Positions 1 through 10,066 of a DNA stretch of 64,000 nucleotides are shown in pieces. Below the pieces are notes generated by a model. It saw only the letters and a list, made by a program, of their open reading frames with translations, was not told the DNA's origin and made no database searches. Source of the DNA: Ascarosepion bandense (Eukaryota > Mollusca > Cephalopoda > Sepiida > Sepiidae). Every line of letters begins with the position of its first letter. Position 1 is the stretch's first letter. Location of the stretch: assembly GCA_037127315.1 (NCBI GenBank), contig JBBBDQ010001155.1, positions 93,501-157,500 on the forward strand. The letters run 5' to 3'. Position numbers and translations under genes: made by a program.

Positions 1-1298
1 TTAAAATGAAACAGACCCTTGTGGCAGGTGAATGCACTTTTTTCTTTGTCATCATCATGAAGCTTAACTTGCCAGTACCCTGATTTTAAATCAAGCTTCG
101 AAAAGTACCTTGCCGAACCAAGTGATGCCAGTATATCATCGATGACAGGAAGAGGTCGAGCATATTTCTTTGTAATCTTATTAAGTGCTCTAAAGTCTAC
201 ACAAAATCTCTTACCACCATCTTTCTTCTCTACTAAAACTACTGGAAAACCCCACGGGCTATTGGATCTCTCAATTACACCTGCCTGCATCATTTCGTCA
301 ATTGCTGAATCCATTGTCTTTCTTTGTTTGAGGGGTGTGCGATATGGGCGTTTTCTTATGGGCTCATGCGTTCCAGTATCGATACGCATCTCCACAGTAT
401 CGGTTCTGCCCAGGTTTTTGTCGTCACTAACGAACATGTCCCTATTTCTTTTTAGCAATTTGTTAATTTCAGGCTTGAATTCCTCCAGTACATGTACCTG
501 TTCCAAATCTACATCAGGACTTTTATTATTTTGTTTATCGGGCATAGTAATTTCAGTAATATTACCTGCCCTTTCCAATTTAGCCAGCGGACACCCCCGT
601 CTCAAAGTGATTGTCTGGTTAGTGTTATTCATTATCAGCAACTGAAACTTACGAGACTTTGGCATTTTTACAACTGCGTTGGCTACTGATATACCACATA
701 AGTTGCTAATATATCCACTACTCAGCTGTTCGATTTCATATTCTTTGCCACGTCCATTTCTCAGCCTGGTTAATCCCAGACAAGCATGCAGGTGTTGAGG
801 TCTTAATGTTACTTTTTGAGCTAACCTAACAATAGAGGAAATATGAACATCCTCCTCTAATGCCACGTATTCTTCACCAATCTTCAATGCCCCCAAATCG
901 AAATACATTCTCACCCCGTTCTGCATCAGCCAATCTCGGCCAAGTATAACGTTTCTATTGAGATTTTTCATGACTAAAAAATCATGGGGTATGGACTTAC
1001 TTCCTATCTGGACCTGTAGACGACAAAGGCCTTCAACGTATAACGGGGATCCATTCGCAGTTCGAAGTTTAATGTCCCTCTTTTGCAGTTCAAGTCCCAG
1101 TCGCAATTTTTTAAATACCCTACAGCTTATAACCGATACCTCTGCTCCCGTATCTACCAATGCCCTATAAGGTCTACGTTCTATTCTAATAAAGATGGAA
1201 TTTGGCGCGCCCATATTACCAACTATGTGCGTTGGTACCGTCTTGTTCCGTTCGTTGGGCGTCGCACGAACGGACCTCTGCCGTTTCCCGGGGCGCGT
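1..1298 (-). CDS. pol: Ty3/gypsy Pol: aspartic protease then reverse transcriptase (5' part of pol)
   Basis: Reading the minus strand from 1298 to the window edge gives about 432 codons with no stop. The protease active site DTGA lies at 1154-1143 (about residue 49), after a hydrophobic ALV and before EVSVI; an ILGRDW flap-type motif follows near residue 116. The reverse transcriptase begins near residue 340 with SPWGFPVVLVEKKDGG, FCVDFRALN and KLDLKSGYWQV, the first RT blocks of Ty3/gypsy elements. The catalytic YADD, RNase H and integrase must lie left of the window. The frame is -1 relative to gag and opens just after a TAG at 1301-1299, overlapping the end of gag by about 75 nt, so the product should be a Gag-Pol fusion made by frameshifting. 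The absence of any lesion suggests a young copy. The protein would act in cytoplasmic virus-like particles: protease cleaves Gag-Pol and RT copies the RNA. Confidence 0.93.
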
Positions 1299-2140
1299 CT
1301 ACAAAATTTCGCTATGTGGCCTTCTTTCCCACAATTCCAACACCTAACAACGCTCCCGTTCCTCTCCCGCTCACGAGTCTTGTATTTAGTTCCCCTATTA
1401 CCAACTTTTCTATTGTTCTTATTCCTATTATTATTAGTATTAGATTCAGCGGGGCTTACGGCTTCTATCGGTACCCGTCTCCGAGAGTGGCAAATTTCCA
1501 TAGGCTCCTCTTCATATTCAGAGTTTGCATCGAGTCGAATTTTCCATCTCAACTCAGATAACACTTTCTGATAGGCAGCCTCTAGTGTTTGTGGCTCATC
1601 CTTCATAACTGCCATCTTTATTTCCCGATCCCTTAGACCTTTTATGAAAAATCCTAGAACTTGTTTTGTCACAACTTCATTCCTCCCGTCAACCCCAACA
1701 TATGCGCTCTCCGCTAGGCGTACTACTCTCTGCATGTAGTCCTGCACCTCCTCCGTTCTACCCTGCTTAATGTTCACTAATTCGACTAACCGTGCGTCGG
1801 GGTCTAAAACCAATCCGTAATATTCCTTTAAAGAAGTTTTTAACTCCTTCCATGTGAGTTGTGGGTTATTAGAGATTAGTCTATATACATAGTGTCCAAC
1901 AGCTCCCCTTGTTGTGAGAAGAGCTGCCTGACACTTGTCTTCTTCTGCCACGCGCACAACTTTAAAATACCTCTCCATATCCTCCAACCAAGCACTACAA
2001 CCACCATCTTCTTTGCATGCTAATGGCTGTATATTTTTTAAAAAAGATTCTCCCCTTAAAGTGTTCGACACCGAACAAGCCACATTTCTCAATTCCAGGG
2101 TCAGACCTTGAACAAAATCGGCAAAAGTATGCTGTTCCAT
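1223..2140 (-). CDS. gag: Ty3/gypsy Gag with one CCHC zinc knuckle
   Basis: This 305-codon frame starts at the ATG at 2140, chosen because the codons upstream are a poly-lysine artefact of an A-run (T-run at 2141-2164 on the plus strand). An upstream in-frame ATG exists at 2224 but would add that run. The middle has a retrotransposon capsid-type helical region (ITWKELK-like segment, YYGLVLDPDARL, LGFFIKGLRD). Near the C-terminus is a single zinc knuckle, CWNCGKEGHIAKFC (about residues 267-280), followed by an Arg/Gly-rich basic tail that would bind RNA. Gag forms the particle that packages element RNA. The gene is intact, has no frameshift and overlaps pol, which sits in the -1 frame. A truncated relative occurs at 43.3-43.4 kb. 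Confidence 0.93.
   Translation of the reverse strand: MEQHTFADFVQGLTLELRNVACSVSNTLRGESFLKNIQPLACKEDGGCSAWLEDMERYFKVVRVAEEDKCQAALLTTRGAVGHYVYRLISNNPQLTWKELKTSLKEYYGLVLDPDARLVELVNIKQGRTEEVQDYMQRVVRLAESAYVGVDGRNEVVTKQVLGFFIKGLRDREIKMAVMKDEPQTLEAAYQKVLSELRWKIRLDANSEYEEEPMEICHSRRRVPIEAVSPAESNTNNNRNKNNRKVGNRGTKYKTRERERNGSVVRCWNCGKEGHIAKFCRRAPGNGRGPFVRRPTNGTRRYQRT
1247..1289 (-). promoter_or_regulatory. -1 programmed ribosomal frameshift signal joining gag to pol
   Basis: On the minus strand the heptamer GGGAAAC (1289-1283) is read in the Gag frame as xxG GGA AAC, the canonical X XXY YYZ arrangement. It is followed by an 8-nt spacer (1282-1275) and a perfect 9-bp stem: TCCGTTCGT (1274-1266) pairs with ACGAACGGA (1255-1247) across a 10-nt loop. 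The -1 frame is closed upstream by a TAG at 1301-1299 and open from there into the protease, so slippage here yields Gag-Pol. A CGCCC in the loop (1261-1257 region) could pair with GGGCG about 40 nt downstream to make a pseudoknot; that part is inference. The same heptamer is used by some retroviruses. Confidence 0.72.
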
Positions 2141-2239
2141 TTTTTTTTTTTTTTTTTTTTTTTTAATTAGACTTATTATAAACTTATTATGAACAAGAGC
2201 AGAACACACACAACATCGAATCAAAAGTCACCTACCTTT

Positions 2240-2875
2240 TGATGTCGTCTATGGTCGTCCGATTGCTTTCTATTTTTGTCTTCTATCTGGTAGTTTTAAT
2301 TCCGTTGAATTTCAATTGTCGCCGTGGTAACCAAGCTCGTATCTATCTGTTTTGTTGTTGTTGTTGTCTCAAAACAGCAAGTCACTGGGCACCAATTTGC
2401 GTATGTTATATATCGCCGTACGACGACAAAGCAACAAACACGCATATATAAAAATATAAGGTTATATTTTTATTAATGACGACGAACCGTGTGGAATAGA
2501 GAACGGAAGGGTGAGAGGCACATAGAATGGGTTGACGGGAGTGTATTCTTGCCGTGGTGTTTCTCTGCTTCCACTGGCCGTTCTCTGCTGGCGAATCAGT
2601 GTGTCGAGGTCTTTATATAGTCTTCTAGAACCGGGACTTTCCTTCCGGTTTTGCCTCGCCCACGCAACGCCCACGTAATTCTAAGAGACACCTGATCTGT
2701 TTGCCTCTGTAGCCATTTCCGCCGCTGTCGGAAATAAGGTCAAATGACATCCGCTCCGGCCTCGACAGGATGTATTTCACAAACACCTGTCTTGTCGCTT
2801 CGCCGCCCCCTTCACCGACGGGAAACACCATCGCTTGCATCACTTCCTCGGGTGGGGCCAGATTGTTATATTACA
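2240..2875 (-). mobile_element. 5' LTR and leader of the gypsy element
   Basis: Read on the minus strand, the LTR begins TGTAATATAACA at 2875. It has a TATATAAA promoter box (2619-2612) and an AATAAA polyadenylation signal (2474-2469), giving U3, R and U5 in the expected order before gag. The start is supported by the second copy at 44,427, which begins the same way (TGTAATAT). The inner (U5) boundary and the primer-binding site could not be fixed by eye, so 2240 is approximate. The plus-strand bases after 2875 (GATAC) would be one half of the target duplication; the other half is outside the window. Confidence 0.55.
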
Positions 2876-2883
2876 GATACATC

Positions 2884-2884
<1 letters not shown>

Positions 2885-2934
<50 letters not shown>
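2885..2934. repeat. (TA)n microsatellite
   Basis: About 25 TA units separate the gypsy LTR from repeat X. Comparable TA tracts occur next to most element ends in this window, probably because the elements carry or target such tracts. Confidence 0.95.
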
Positions 2935-2935
<1 letters not shown>

Positions 2936-2937
<2 letters not shown>

Positions 2938-3205
2938 CAGTGTAGCCCGGCATTGCTCGGGTGTAATGAAAGCTTTAAAACTAATCCATGGTCCTGGAGC
3001 TCAGACTCTTTCGATGTTAGCATGAAAGACTAAAAAGCAATAGTTGTTTCCAGTTAAAGCGAAACTGTAGACTGAAAGAAAAATAAATGGATGTAAATCA
3101 AATTTTGATTTCCTCATATCAATATCAAATAAGTTTTTTTTGTCGTAAACTGAATTTTGAAGGCTAAATAAGTCCTCTGAGTATATGGTATCAACAGTAA
3201 ATACA
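2936..3205 (+). repeat. Dispersed repeat X, 5' part only
   Basis: This is the left part of an unclassified interspersed family with fuller copies at 6958, 14,968 (reverse) and 37,225. It opens with TAGCAGTGTAGCCCGGCATT, followed by a conserved block around AAACTAATCCATGGTCCTG. No coding frame is conserved between copies. It ends where the family normally continues with ATGGTATCA. Confidence 0.8.
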
Positions 3206-3231
3206 GAAAAAGTACTGCTTTATCCATGCAT

Positions 3232-3440
3232 TATTGGAAATTAAAAACAACAGTAAGAACCCAATTACCTGGAATATCATAGCTAAATCCAAACATTACA
3301 ATGTAAAAAGAGATAAATGTAATCTATGCCTTTTAGAAAAACTTGTCATCCTGAACCATATAGATAATCCAAATTTCCTTAATAAAAATAATGATTTAAT
3401 GAACACATGCTGTTATAGAAAAAAATACTTAAATTCTTAG
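3232..3440 (+). pseudogene. Penelope-like element, extreme C-terminus (GIY-YIG tail)
   Basis: About 68 codons ending in a natural stop resemble the C-terminus that follows the GIY-YIG endonuclease in Penelope-like elements: a W-I-I-A-K lead, the CNLCLLEKLVIL motif with paired cysteines, then LNKNNDLMNTC and a basic YRKKYL end. There is no start of its own; upstream sequence is repeat X. It is therefore a 5'-truncated retroelement end. A hammerhead-like motif lies about 460 nt downstream at 3904, in the position expected for the PLE terminal repeat. Confidence 0.65.
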
Positions 3441-3895
3441 ATCCAGATTGATATAGATCCCTCTTTATGTTTGCCTATTTCGTTCTTTCTTCCGCCCACA
3501 ATATTACTTTTAACAATTATGAATTAAATCCCTTTTATTTTTGCTCCTTACATTTTTCATTCTTAATTCTAAATTTTATCTCTTAATTTTTATTTTTATT
3601 TTATTTTATTTTTATTTAAAATTTTAATTTTCCCTACATTTTTATGTACATGTAATATTTGAATATTTAAATGTTTAAGACTCATGATTGACACCCTTTT
3701 CATTTTTTCTCCCTGCATTTTATTATTTTTTCTTTTTATTTCAATTTTAAATTTTAATTTTTATCTACATGTTACCGTAGAATATTTAAATTTTTAATCT
3801 TGTTATTAAAAATGCAGTAACTTAACTTTATAAGATTTAATTCCCATGAACATTGAGTGAACTTAAATTTAAATCTATTAAACTGTCCATTTGAA
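3441..3895 (+). other. T-rich 3' flank of PLE fragment
   Basis: This AT-rich stretch (runs of TTTTATTTT) has no coding potential. It probably represents the 3' untranslated part of the PLE between its stop codon and the terminal hammerhead repeat. Confidence 0.4.
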
Positions 3896-3944
3896 ATATG
3901 CACCTGATGATTGCATAATGCATGAAACTCCAAGTCGGATAGGA
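3896..3944 (+). ncRNA. Hammerhead ribozyme-like motif (family A)
   Basis: CTGATGA (3904-3910) is followed by a hairpin TGCA-TAA-TGCA (3912-3922), GAAA (3924-3927) and a 3-bp stem III, ACT-CCA-AGT. C3936 sits at the cleavage position, giving a GUC triplet. All core nucleotides of a type I hammerhead are present. Stem I is weak: only C3903-G3937 pairs, although the reverse copies at 55,246 and 62,623 suggest the ancestral arms were GGCAC and GTGCC. It lies 3' of PLE coding remains and 40-100 nt before the GAGCACT terminal motif, as expected for a PLE terminal repeat. Confidence 0.6.
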
Positions 3945-4094
3945 TAATGTGTATATTTATTAATATATATATAATACAATTCTGTTCATACATTGAGCAC
4001 TGTTTTATTAACACCTGAATAATAATACTATACATATGGGCATCATCATATATATATTTATTCATTTACATCACTATATATATATATATATATT

Positions 4095-4156
4095 AGTATA
4101 AATCTGACCTAGAGCCAACGGACCTACCTAACAGATTGTCAGGGCAAGTTGGCTAA
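4095..4156 (-). repeat. PLE terminal repeat fragment, hammerhead family G, core deleted
   Basis: The minus strand matches one arm of the palindrome at 37,989-38,125 (GTTAGGTAGGTCCGTTGGCTC) but has lost the GAAACC core block. It lies just 3' of the minus-strand PLE at 4325-5190, again placing a hammerhead-type repeat downstream of a PLE ORF. Confidence 0.55.
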
Positions 4157-4324
4157 TTAGGCAGAAGCAAAGCGATAATTTATATATACTCCACAACCAT
4201 GAGACAAAAATACATAAGACACCAAACACACCAGGAGGGGAGGAAAACACTTTATTAACAAAAAAAAAAAAAAAAAAACGTAACTAAAAGACAATAATAA
4301 TAACAACAACACCAAACATATGGA

Positions 4325-5190
4325 ATGAATTATACAAGTAGCCAATTTTTAGTATGTCTACATTTGTTTAAAATCTCGGATTTGGAATTAAGTAAGTCCA
4401 GTGCAGGTTCAAATAGAGTTATCGCTAACTTCTCCTCCCAGCACAATTTGCAAAATTTATTTCCTGCTCTATATTTAGAACATTGCTTAAGTATTTCCTA
4501 TTTTAAATTGGGGTCAGTATTTAGTGCTTTTTTTTTGATGGACCATACATGTGTGGCAAGAGTAGTCCTATGCATATATTTCTCATTTTTGAAACTACTA
4601 GTATGGTTGGAAAATCTGGTTTTAAAACTATCCTGTGTAGTGCCTATGTGAGTTTTAGGCTCTAAATCCTCATTATTTTTATAAACTTTAACTTGGTACA
4701 CTACACAGTTTTGTTGGCATTTACCATTAAGTGGACAATTGCTTTTAATCCTACAACTGCACATTATTCTACTATTGGTATTTTTCTTTGTAATTTTGGT
4801 TTTATTGAAACCACTGATTAATTTACCCATATTGGGCATACATGGATAACTCAACATTATTTTTGTTGAAAATTTTATATAATCTACTCCCCCTACCAAT
4901 ATTCTGTTTTAATAAAGAAAAAATAATTTGCCAACTTTCGTCTTAAATTCCTGGTTAAAGGGAGGATTAAACCAAATAATCTTCCTGCTTCTATTCTTAT
5001 TCTTTGCAGTTCTAGTGTTAATGTATTTAAGATTCTCCTTATGTCCACTTTTAATTAAAGCTTCCTGGTAAGCTTGCTTATTCTTATTGAATATATTAAT
5101 ATTAGACAAATTAGTAAATAATCTATTCCAGTGCCTTTAGGGATACTTTTCATAATATGTTTAGGATGGTTTGACTTATGTTCAAGTACT
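4325..5190 (-). pseudogene. Penelope-like element, linker and GIY-YIG endonuclease region
   Basis: Minus-strand frames give a near-continuous PLE C-terminal half. From about 5185 come HKSNHPKHI and IPKGTG, then AYQEALIKSGHKENLKY, IIWFNPPFNQEFKT and LSYPCMPNMGKLI, the conserved RT-to-endonuclease linker. The GIY-YIG domain follows with CSCRIKSNCPLNGKC (zinc-finger-like cysteines), VVYQVKVY, HIGTT and FKTRFSNH. It ends with KYRAGNKFCKLCWEEKL and a stop near 4328. Damage includes at least two frameshifts around 4905 and 5100, and a TAG in place of a tryptophan near 4500. In PLEs this nuclease works with an upstream RT related to telomerase; the RT part is missing here. The A/T-rich 3' flank at 4157-4324 has an AATAAAGTG on the minus strand. 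Confidence 0.85.
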
Positions 5191-5214
5191 TAGTTTGTTT
5201 CTTTTTTTGTTTCC

Positions 5215-5282
5215 ATTTTTTTCCCCTCCGCATTTATACACAGTGGGTTTTTCGAGACGCATTTAAAAATAAATTTATTATT

Positions 5283-5329
<47 letters not shown>

Positions 5330-5335
5330 TAAATA
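5215..5335. repeat. PLE-associated terminal block plus (TA)n
   Basis: The segment CCCCTCCGCATTTATACACAG with GGGTTTTTCGAGACG resembles 38,258-38,310 (TCCGCGTATATACTCAGAGG then TTTTTTGAAACGAG). It is a shared piece of a PLE-type terminal repeat that runs into (TA)n at 5289-5327. It carries no coding potential. Confidence 0.5.
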
Positions 5336-5772
5336 TATTTAATTAATGCAGTTTTTATTTTTAAGTCTAACTGGAAATGATGAAGAAATAAGTATGGAGG
5401 CTGAAAGAATTATTTCTGAAGATTCAACAGTTTTCTGTGAAACACTGATAAAATGGAAGAATTTGCAACACATTAATTTTATCTGAGAATCAATACAGAA
5501 TAAACAAAAATGCCAATAACCATAAATTGAAGACACCCATGAGTGATGGCACCCAATTGAAAGCTTAATTTCAAGTTACAAATCAATGAGATTCAGTTCA
5601 ACTGGGAGAACACTTTGAACATTCACAATAAGAAACTCATATAAACACTGATAATAACTTGAACATTTCATTAAATTCTCTTTTTTTTCTTTTAATCAAA
5701 TATTTGTTTTTTGCTTTGAATATCTTCTTTCCTTTTTCTTTTTGTCTCTGGCAAATTTCTTGAACAATCCAG

Positions 5773-5905
5773 TCTGAAGCTGATGTCTGCCTGAATGCAC
5801 TTGCTCAAAGGAGACTATCAAATGTTTATGATTGCTGTTCTTGCTTCATTGAAAGCACAAAAGACCTAATGAAAGATTTTGAAGACAAAGTGAAAAAAAA
5901 ACAAG
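5773..5905 (+). other. Weak candidate host exon
   Basis: A pyrimidine-rich tract and CAG acceptor (5771-5772) precede an open stretch of about 46 codons encoding a charged, possibly helical segment (LNALAQRRLSNVYDCCSCF, then KDLMKDFEDKVKKK). It ends either at an AAG|GT donor at 5905 (weak, GTCTTT) or at the TAG at 5911. It shows no similarity to transposon proteins that I recognise. The open length is within chance expectation, so it is only a candidate. Confidence 0.2.
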
Positions 5906-5913
5906 GTCTTTAG

Positions 5914-6957
5914 CAAGTGTCATTGCATTAAATGCATTTTTGCCTTTTTTTGTTACTAATATTCACTCTTTTCTTTCTTTTTCTTGCCAAAATTGTATTT
6001 TATTCAAGATTATTTTTTATGTTGTTTTTCTAATTGATGAACAGAAAAGCAAGGAATTATAGTCTCAAACTTGATTAAGGGATGAAATCAAACTGTGCAC
6101 GAGCATCAATTCTTTCAGGTGAGTAATAACCAAAATAAGATTTACCATTTCAGAATTATCATTACAACATTCACACAAAGACACTTGCCTAATAACAACA
6201 ATAATAAATAAGAGATGGAAAAGCATTTAGGGAGAACTGAAACTGAGACCAAAATTATAAACCTCCAGAAAACTCTACCATTTATTCTGCAGGGATATGC
6301 TGAAATGTTCTTGAGTTGTGAGGAGTCTTGTCGACACCATGCCTCAAGAATAGAATTTCCATTGATCATGTCAATGTGTGACACTAATCTAATAATAAAT
6401 ATTACAATGATGATGATATTACTATCATCATCATCATCATCATCATCGTCGTCATCATCATCGTCATCAATATTAACACTAACATGATGAAAATAACGAT
6501 GATGACCTGAAAACAATGCGGCCATCCCCAACACCTACAATGGTAAATGTGATTATAGGTGGGGTAAGGAAGTAAAAACTATTTTTATGCTCACAAAAAG
6601 TAATTTATTCCAAGATTTGAATCTGCAATCAGAATCATTCAAGTCAAGCAAAAAATCCGAGTCTTTTTGAGCCGCAAAATTATAGCATATGAAATTTAGT
6701 CGTCTCTATAAACATCAAAGTACTGGGTTGAATACGTCAATTCTTCAAGAGAAATGGCAAAGACAGAACTTTAAACACAACGTTGACAAAAACATCATCA
6801 GACTGACAAACAGAGAAGATGAATTGAAATAAAAAGGAATTTGTTTTCTCTTTCGATGACAATCTCCAGCCAGAATTTAGCACTTCATAAATTTTGATTT
6901 TTCTTTCTCGATTGAGAATAAAATCTTTTAATTTCTCTATTGAATGCCAATAAAGAA
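5914..6957. other. No gene seen; contains (TCA)n
   Basis: The only recognisable structure is a trinucleotide tract of TCA/TCG units at about 6418-6472. Open frames on both strands here are translations of that tract. The remainder looks like unique intronic or intergenic sequence. Confidence 0.6.
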
Positions 6958-7345
6958 TACTAGCAGTATAGCCCGGCATTGCTTGAGTGTAATGAAAGCT
7001 TTAAAACTAATCCATGGTCCTAGAGCTCAGACTCTTTGGACGTTGGCAAGAAAGACTAAAAAGAAATAATTGTTTCCAGTTAAAATGAAACTGTAGACTG
7101 AAAGAAAAATGAATGGATGTAAGTCAAATTTTGATTTCCTGGTATTGATATCAAATAAGTTTTTTTCATCGTAAACTGAATTTTGAAGGCTAAATAAGTC
7201 CTCTGAGTAAATGGTACCATGGCTGAGATTAAAAACTACAATTATACCTACTTAGAGCCAAACCCAAAGCAAAAACTAAAATAAAAGGGCTGAAATAAAT
7301 ACAGATATACAGGCAGATAAACAGACACACACACAAACATCTTGC

Positions 7346-7386
<41 letters not shown>

Positions 7387-7641
7387 TCGATTTTCTGCAC
7401 TATTGTAAGAACTGCAACCTTGAAACTTCTGAATATCGTTTCTTATGTCTTTGTCTATGAGTGTATCAAATTTGATTAAAATGGGACCACTCCTTCTATA
7501 ACCCAATTTTTTTGCTTATCAATTTCCGATATTTAAAGAGAGTACCTTGACACAAAACCTAGCTAAGAGTACTCGCAGACACTTATAGTAGAACTGTGTA
7601 AATTTTCAAGAAAATTGGTTTAGCCATTTCGGAGTCTATAG

Positions 7642-7701
<60 letters not shown>

Positions 7702-7712
7702 GTTCCATTTAT
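6958..7712 (+). repeat. Dispersed repeat X, near full length
   Basis: Starts ACTAGCAGTATAGCCCGGCA and runs through the conserved ATCCATGG block, a CCTTTTATATA segment with (TA)n (7349-7383), and the CAAGAAAATTGGTTTAGCC / GGAGTCTATAGGTAACAC block. It ends with (CA)n (7643-7700) and AGTTCCATTTATAAATAAG. The same modules in the same order make up 37,225-37,978 and, reversed, 14,331-14,968. No long ORF or terminal inverted repeat is apparent; classification is unknown. Confidence 0.85.
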
Positions 7713-8177
7713 AAATAAGAAATAAGAAATGCACTTTCACTCATCAAGCTCAAAAATCTTTCTCCTCAGTAAAGAAAAGAAATGACTTTTAATCATGGAG
7801 CAATTTTTCTAACTGGCCACATCAGACAGGGAAGAAAGAACATTAGCATAGCTTCTCTGATACATATAGCAGCTTTTTTTGTGCCAAAAACTTTCTTTAA
7901 TTTTTCTTTGGCAGAACATGCACAAGATTTTTTTTTTCATTATAAATTAGCCAGCCAGGAAGATTAGATAATAAGGACTAACGGTCTAAGGAAACTTTAT
8001 GGAGTAAAGTTAATTAATTTAATTCTTACAATTTTTTAATATATGATAAAACTCTTTTAAAAGAAAAATTTTCTCAAGCCCAAAGCTAGTGAGTAAATTA
8101 GTTTTGAAAAAGGTATACAACATTAATTTTTAAGAAGATACATTAGGTGCCAGACTTATGGTTTATAGTGGGTGTGT

Positions 8178-8251
<74 letters not shown>

Positions 8252-8394
8252 AAGAACAGAACACATGCCACTTACTTGCTATCATTAGCTCTGCATATTC
8301 AGTTCATTTGTGTTGAGTGTGCACTGAGCACTTTTTTAAACTATCATATGCTGGTCCAACCAGCCTCTATTTGGATATATATATATATGTATAT
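7713..8394. other. No gene seen; (TA)n-(TG)n tract
   Basis: Mostly unique AT-rich DNA. A compound microsatellite lies at 8178-8250: TA units then about 20 TG units, followed by a GAGCACTTTTTT motif at 8336 that recurs at PLE ends. Confidence 0.6.
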
Positions 8395-8455
8395 ATCATC
8401 ATCATCACCATTTTCATTTAACATTCATTTCCATGCTAGCACAGGTTGGATAGGG
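8395..8455 (+). repeat. (TCA)n plus CCATGCTAGC-type retroposon end
   Basis: A short ATCATCATCATCACC tract is followed by TTCCATGCTAGCACAGGTTG. This motif contains a small inverted repeat (CATGCTAGCA) and resembles a tail that I associate with abundant cephalopod retroposons. Only the tail is present. Confidence 0.45.
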
Positions 8456-8699
8456 TTTTTGTGATAGCTCTGAATAGAATATTGGAACGAGTTTTACACC
8501 TGTATGCCTTTATTAACACTAACTGGAAATTCAGTGTTTTTATAGAGACACCATCACTAGGAAGATCACTTACTAAGGTTAGAGAGTTCAGCCTACCTTA
8601 TTCTACATTGTGTAAGATGTGAGGTTTTTATTTCAGAGATTGCCTTCTGCTAGACAAGTTGCTATCCAAAGCTAAAGACTTTTACCCAGCCTAAACTTT

Positions 8700-8865
8700 C
8701 CTTTTTCTCTTAAATGACCCCAGTTTGAGGGTTAACTATTTTCTCATAAACTGGGACCCCCTACTGCCGAAGGTCAGGGCGAACCTAGGAACAACAGAAA
8801 TTAAGAGGTGGTTCCATCCTGATCAGAGGCCTTGCTTCCAGATGTAATTTATCATCATACCTAGA
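8700..8865 (+). repeat. Dispersed repeat Y
   Basis: This block (GGGTTAACTATTT, GAACAACAGAAATTAAGAGG, TGGTTCCAT, CAGAGGCCTTGCT) recurs in reverse orientation at 27,535-27,722. It is not coding in a conserved frame and was not classified; it may be part of an LTR. Confidence 0.65.
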
Positions 8866-9002
8866 ATACCCATATTATCATTAATCATATATATATATAT
8901 ATACATATATATATAAAATAAAAATATAGTTTTATGGACATTTATAGATAAAAGTGCTCAATATCAAGAATAAAGATATGTAAATATGAAAGTAGACACT
9001 GA

Positions 9003-9320
9003 GGTCAACACTTTAATAGTCTGTATCAAGTTTAAACATGATGTTTAGGCCATATGTGCTGCATTCTGGCTTGACTATATATACTGGTCAATGATACATT
9101 TTGGGCAGCAGGGTCTATTGTTTATTCTGAAGATCATTGGGTAGATGGTTAGCATCTGTTAGAAGAATATGATAGACCTTGCTACTTGTAACATACTATT
9201 GGAAAGCATATATATATATATATATATAGTTCAGTCAAAATACAAAACACATGGCCTGAAGTTTGTTCACAAGCTTGAACAAACTATTGCCACTCTTTGT
9301 TGACCCCAGTGTTCACTTAT
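9003..9320. ncRNA. Inverted pair of degenerate hammerhead-like repeats (family D)
   Basis: A minus-strand unit (9051-9003, GGCCTAAACATCATG then ACAGACTATT) and a plus-strand unit (9253-9300, GGCCTGAAGTTTG then GCCACTCTTTGTTGACC) align to the better preserved family D units at 20.7 kb. The CUGAUGA and GAAA boxes are mutated in both (CTAAACA; CTGAAGT). They are probably inactive relics of a palindromic terminal repeat. Confidence 0.45.
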
Positions 9321-9941
9321 ATATACATATATATATCAGTATACCCATGATGCCAATTGTTAGAAAGTTTTAATAATGAGATGTAATGAAAAAAAATTCT
9401 TGAACAATATATTCAAAGTCAATAAAGTGAAGATAAAGAGAGACCAATGAACCAGTTAATTAATCTGTTCCCTATATATTTTTAGATGATCAATAGTATC
9501 CATGATTCATTGATTACTTTTGATGTTATATAAATTGCTTTTTGCTCAAGATTTTTTCATTTTAAAACATTTATGTATTTAATATAGCAGGGATGTGGAA
9601 ATATCTCTAGGAAGAAAAAGATTAATAATATAACAAAAAAGACAGTGATGTTAAAGTCTATTCCAATAATAACAAAATGATCACTTCATAGACAAAGATA
9701 TCTGAGTGCCTCACATAGAAGGCTTGAACAAATAAGACTGCAATCTAAGAAAGGTAGGAGTAAGGAAAAGGCTAATTAAATGGTTCATTTTGTTCACAAA
9801 CTAATTTTGTTTAAATACAGATAAATATTTTATTTGTGTAAATTATTAAAATTGACAATGAAACTTCCTAACTTAAGTTGATAGCACAGGAAATATATAA
9901 ATAAATACACATAAATAGTTAGTATATGTTTTAATATATAC

Positions 9942-9997
<56 letters not shown>

Positions 9998-10025
9998 GAA
10001 AACAATGGAGTGAGAGATTGCGTAC

Positions 10026-10066
<41 letters not shown>

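Noticed and set aside
142..645. 167-codon plus-strand ORF
   Set aside because: It is the antisense shadow of the intact gypsy pol frame on the minus strand.
5773..5905. Confident host exon
   Set aside because: Kept only as a weak candidate because the donor is poor and the open length is near chance.
6142..6534. 130-codon ORF with poly-Asp
   Set aside because: It is a translation of the (TCA)n microsatellite; the opposite strand is equally open.
6790..6810. TCATCAG as a possible hammerhead start on the minus strand
   Set aside because: No hairpin and no GAAA follow within the required distance.
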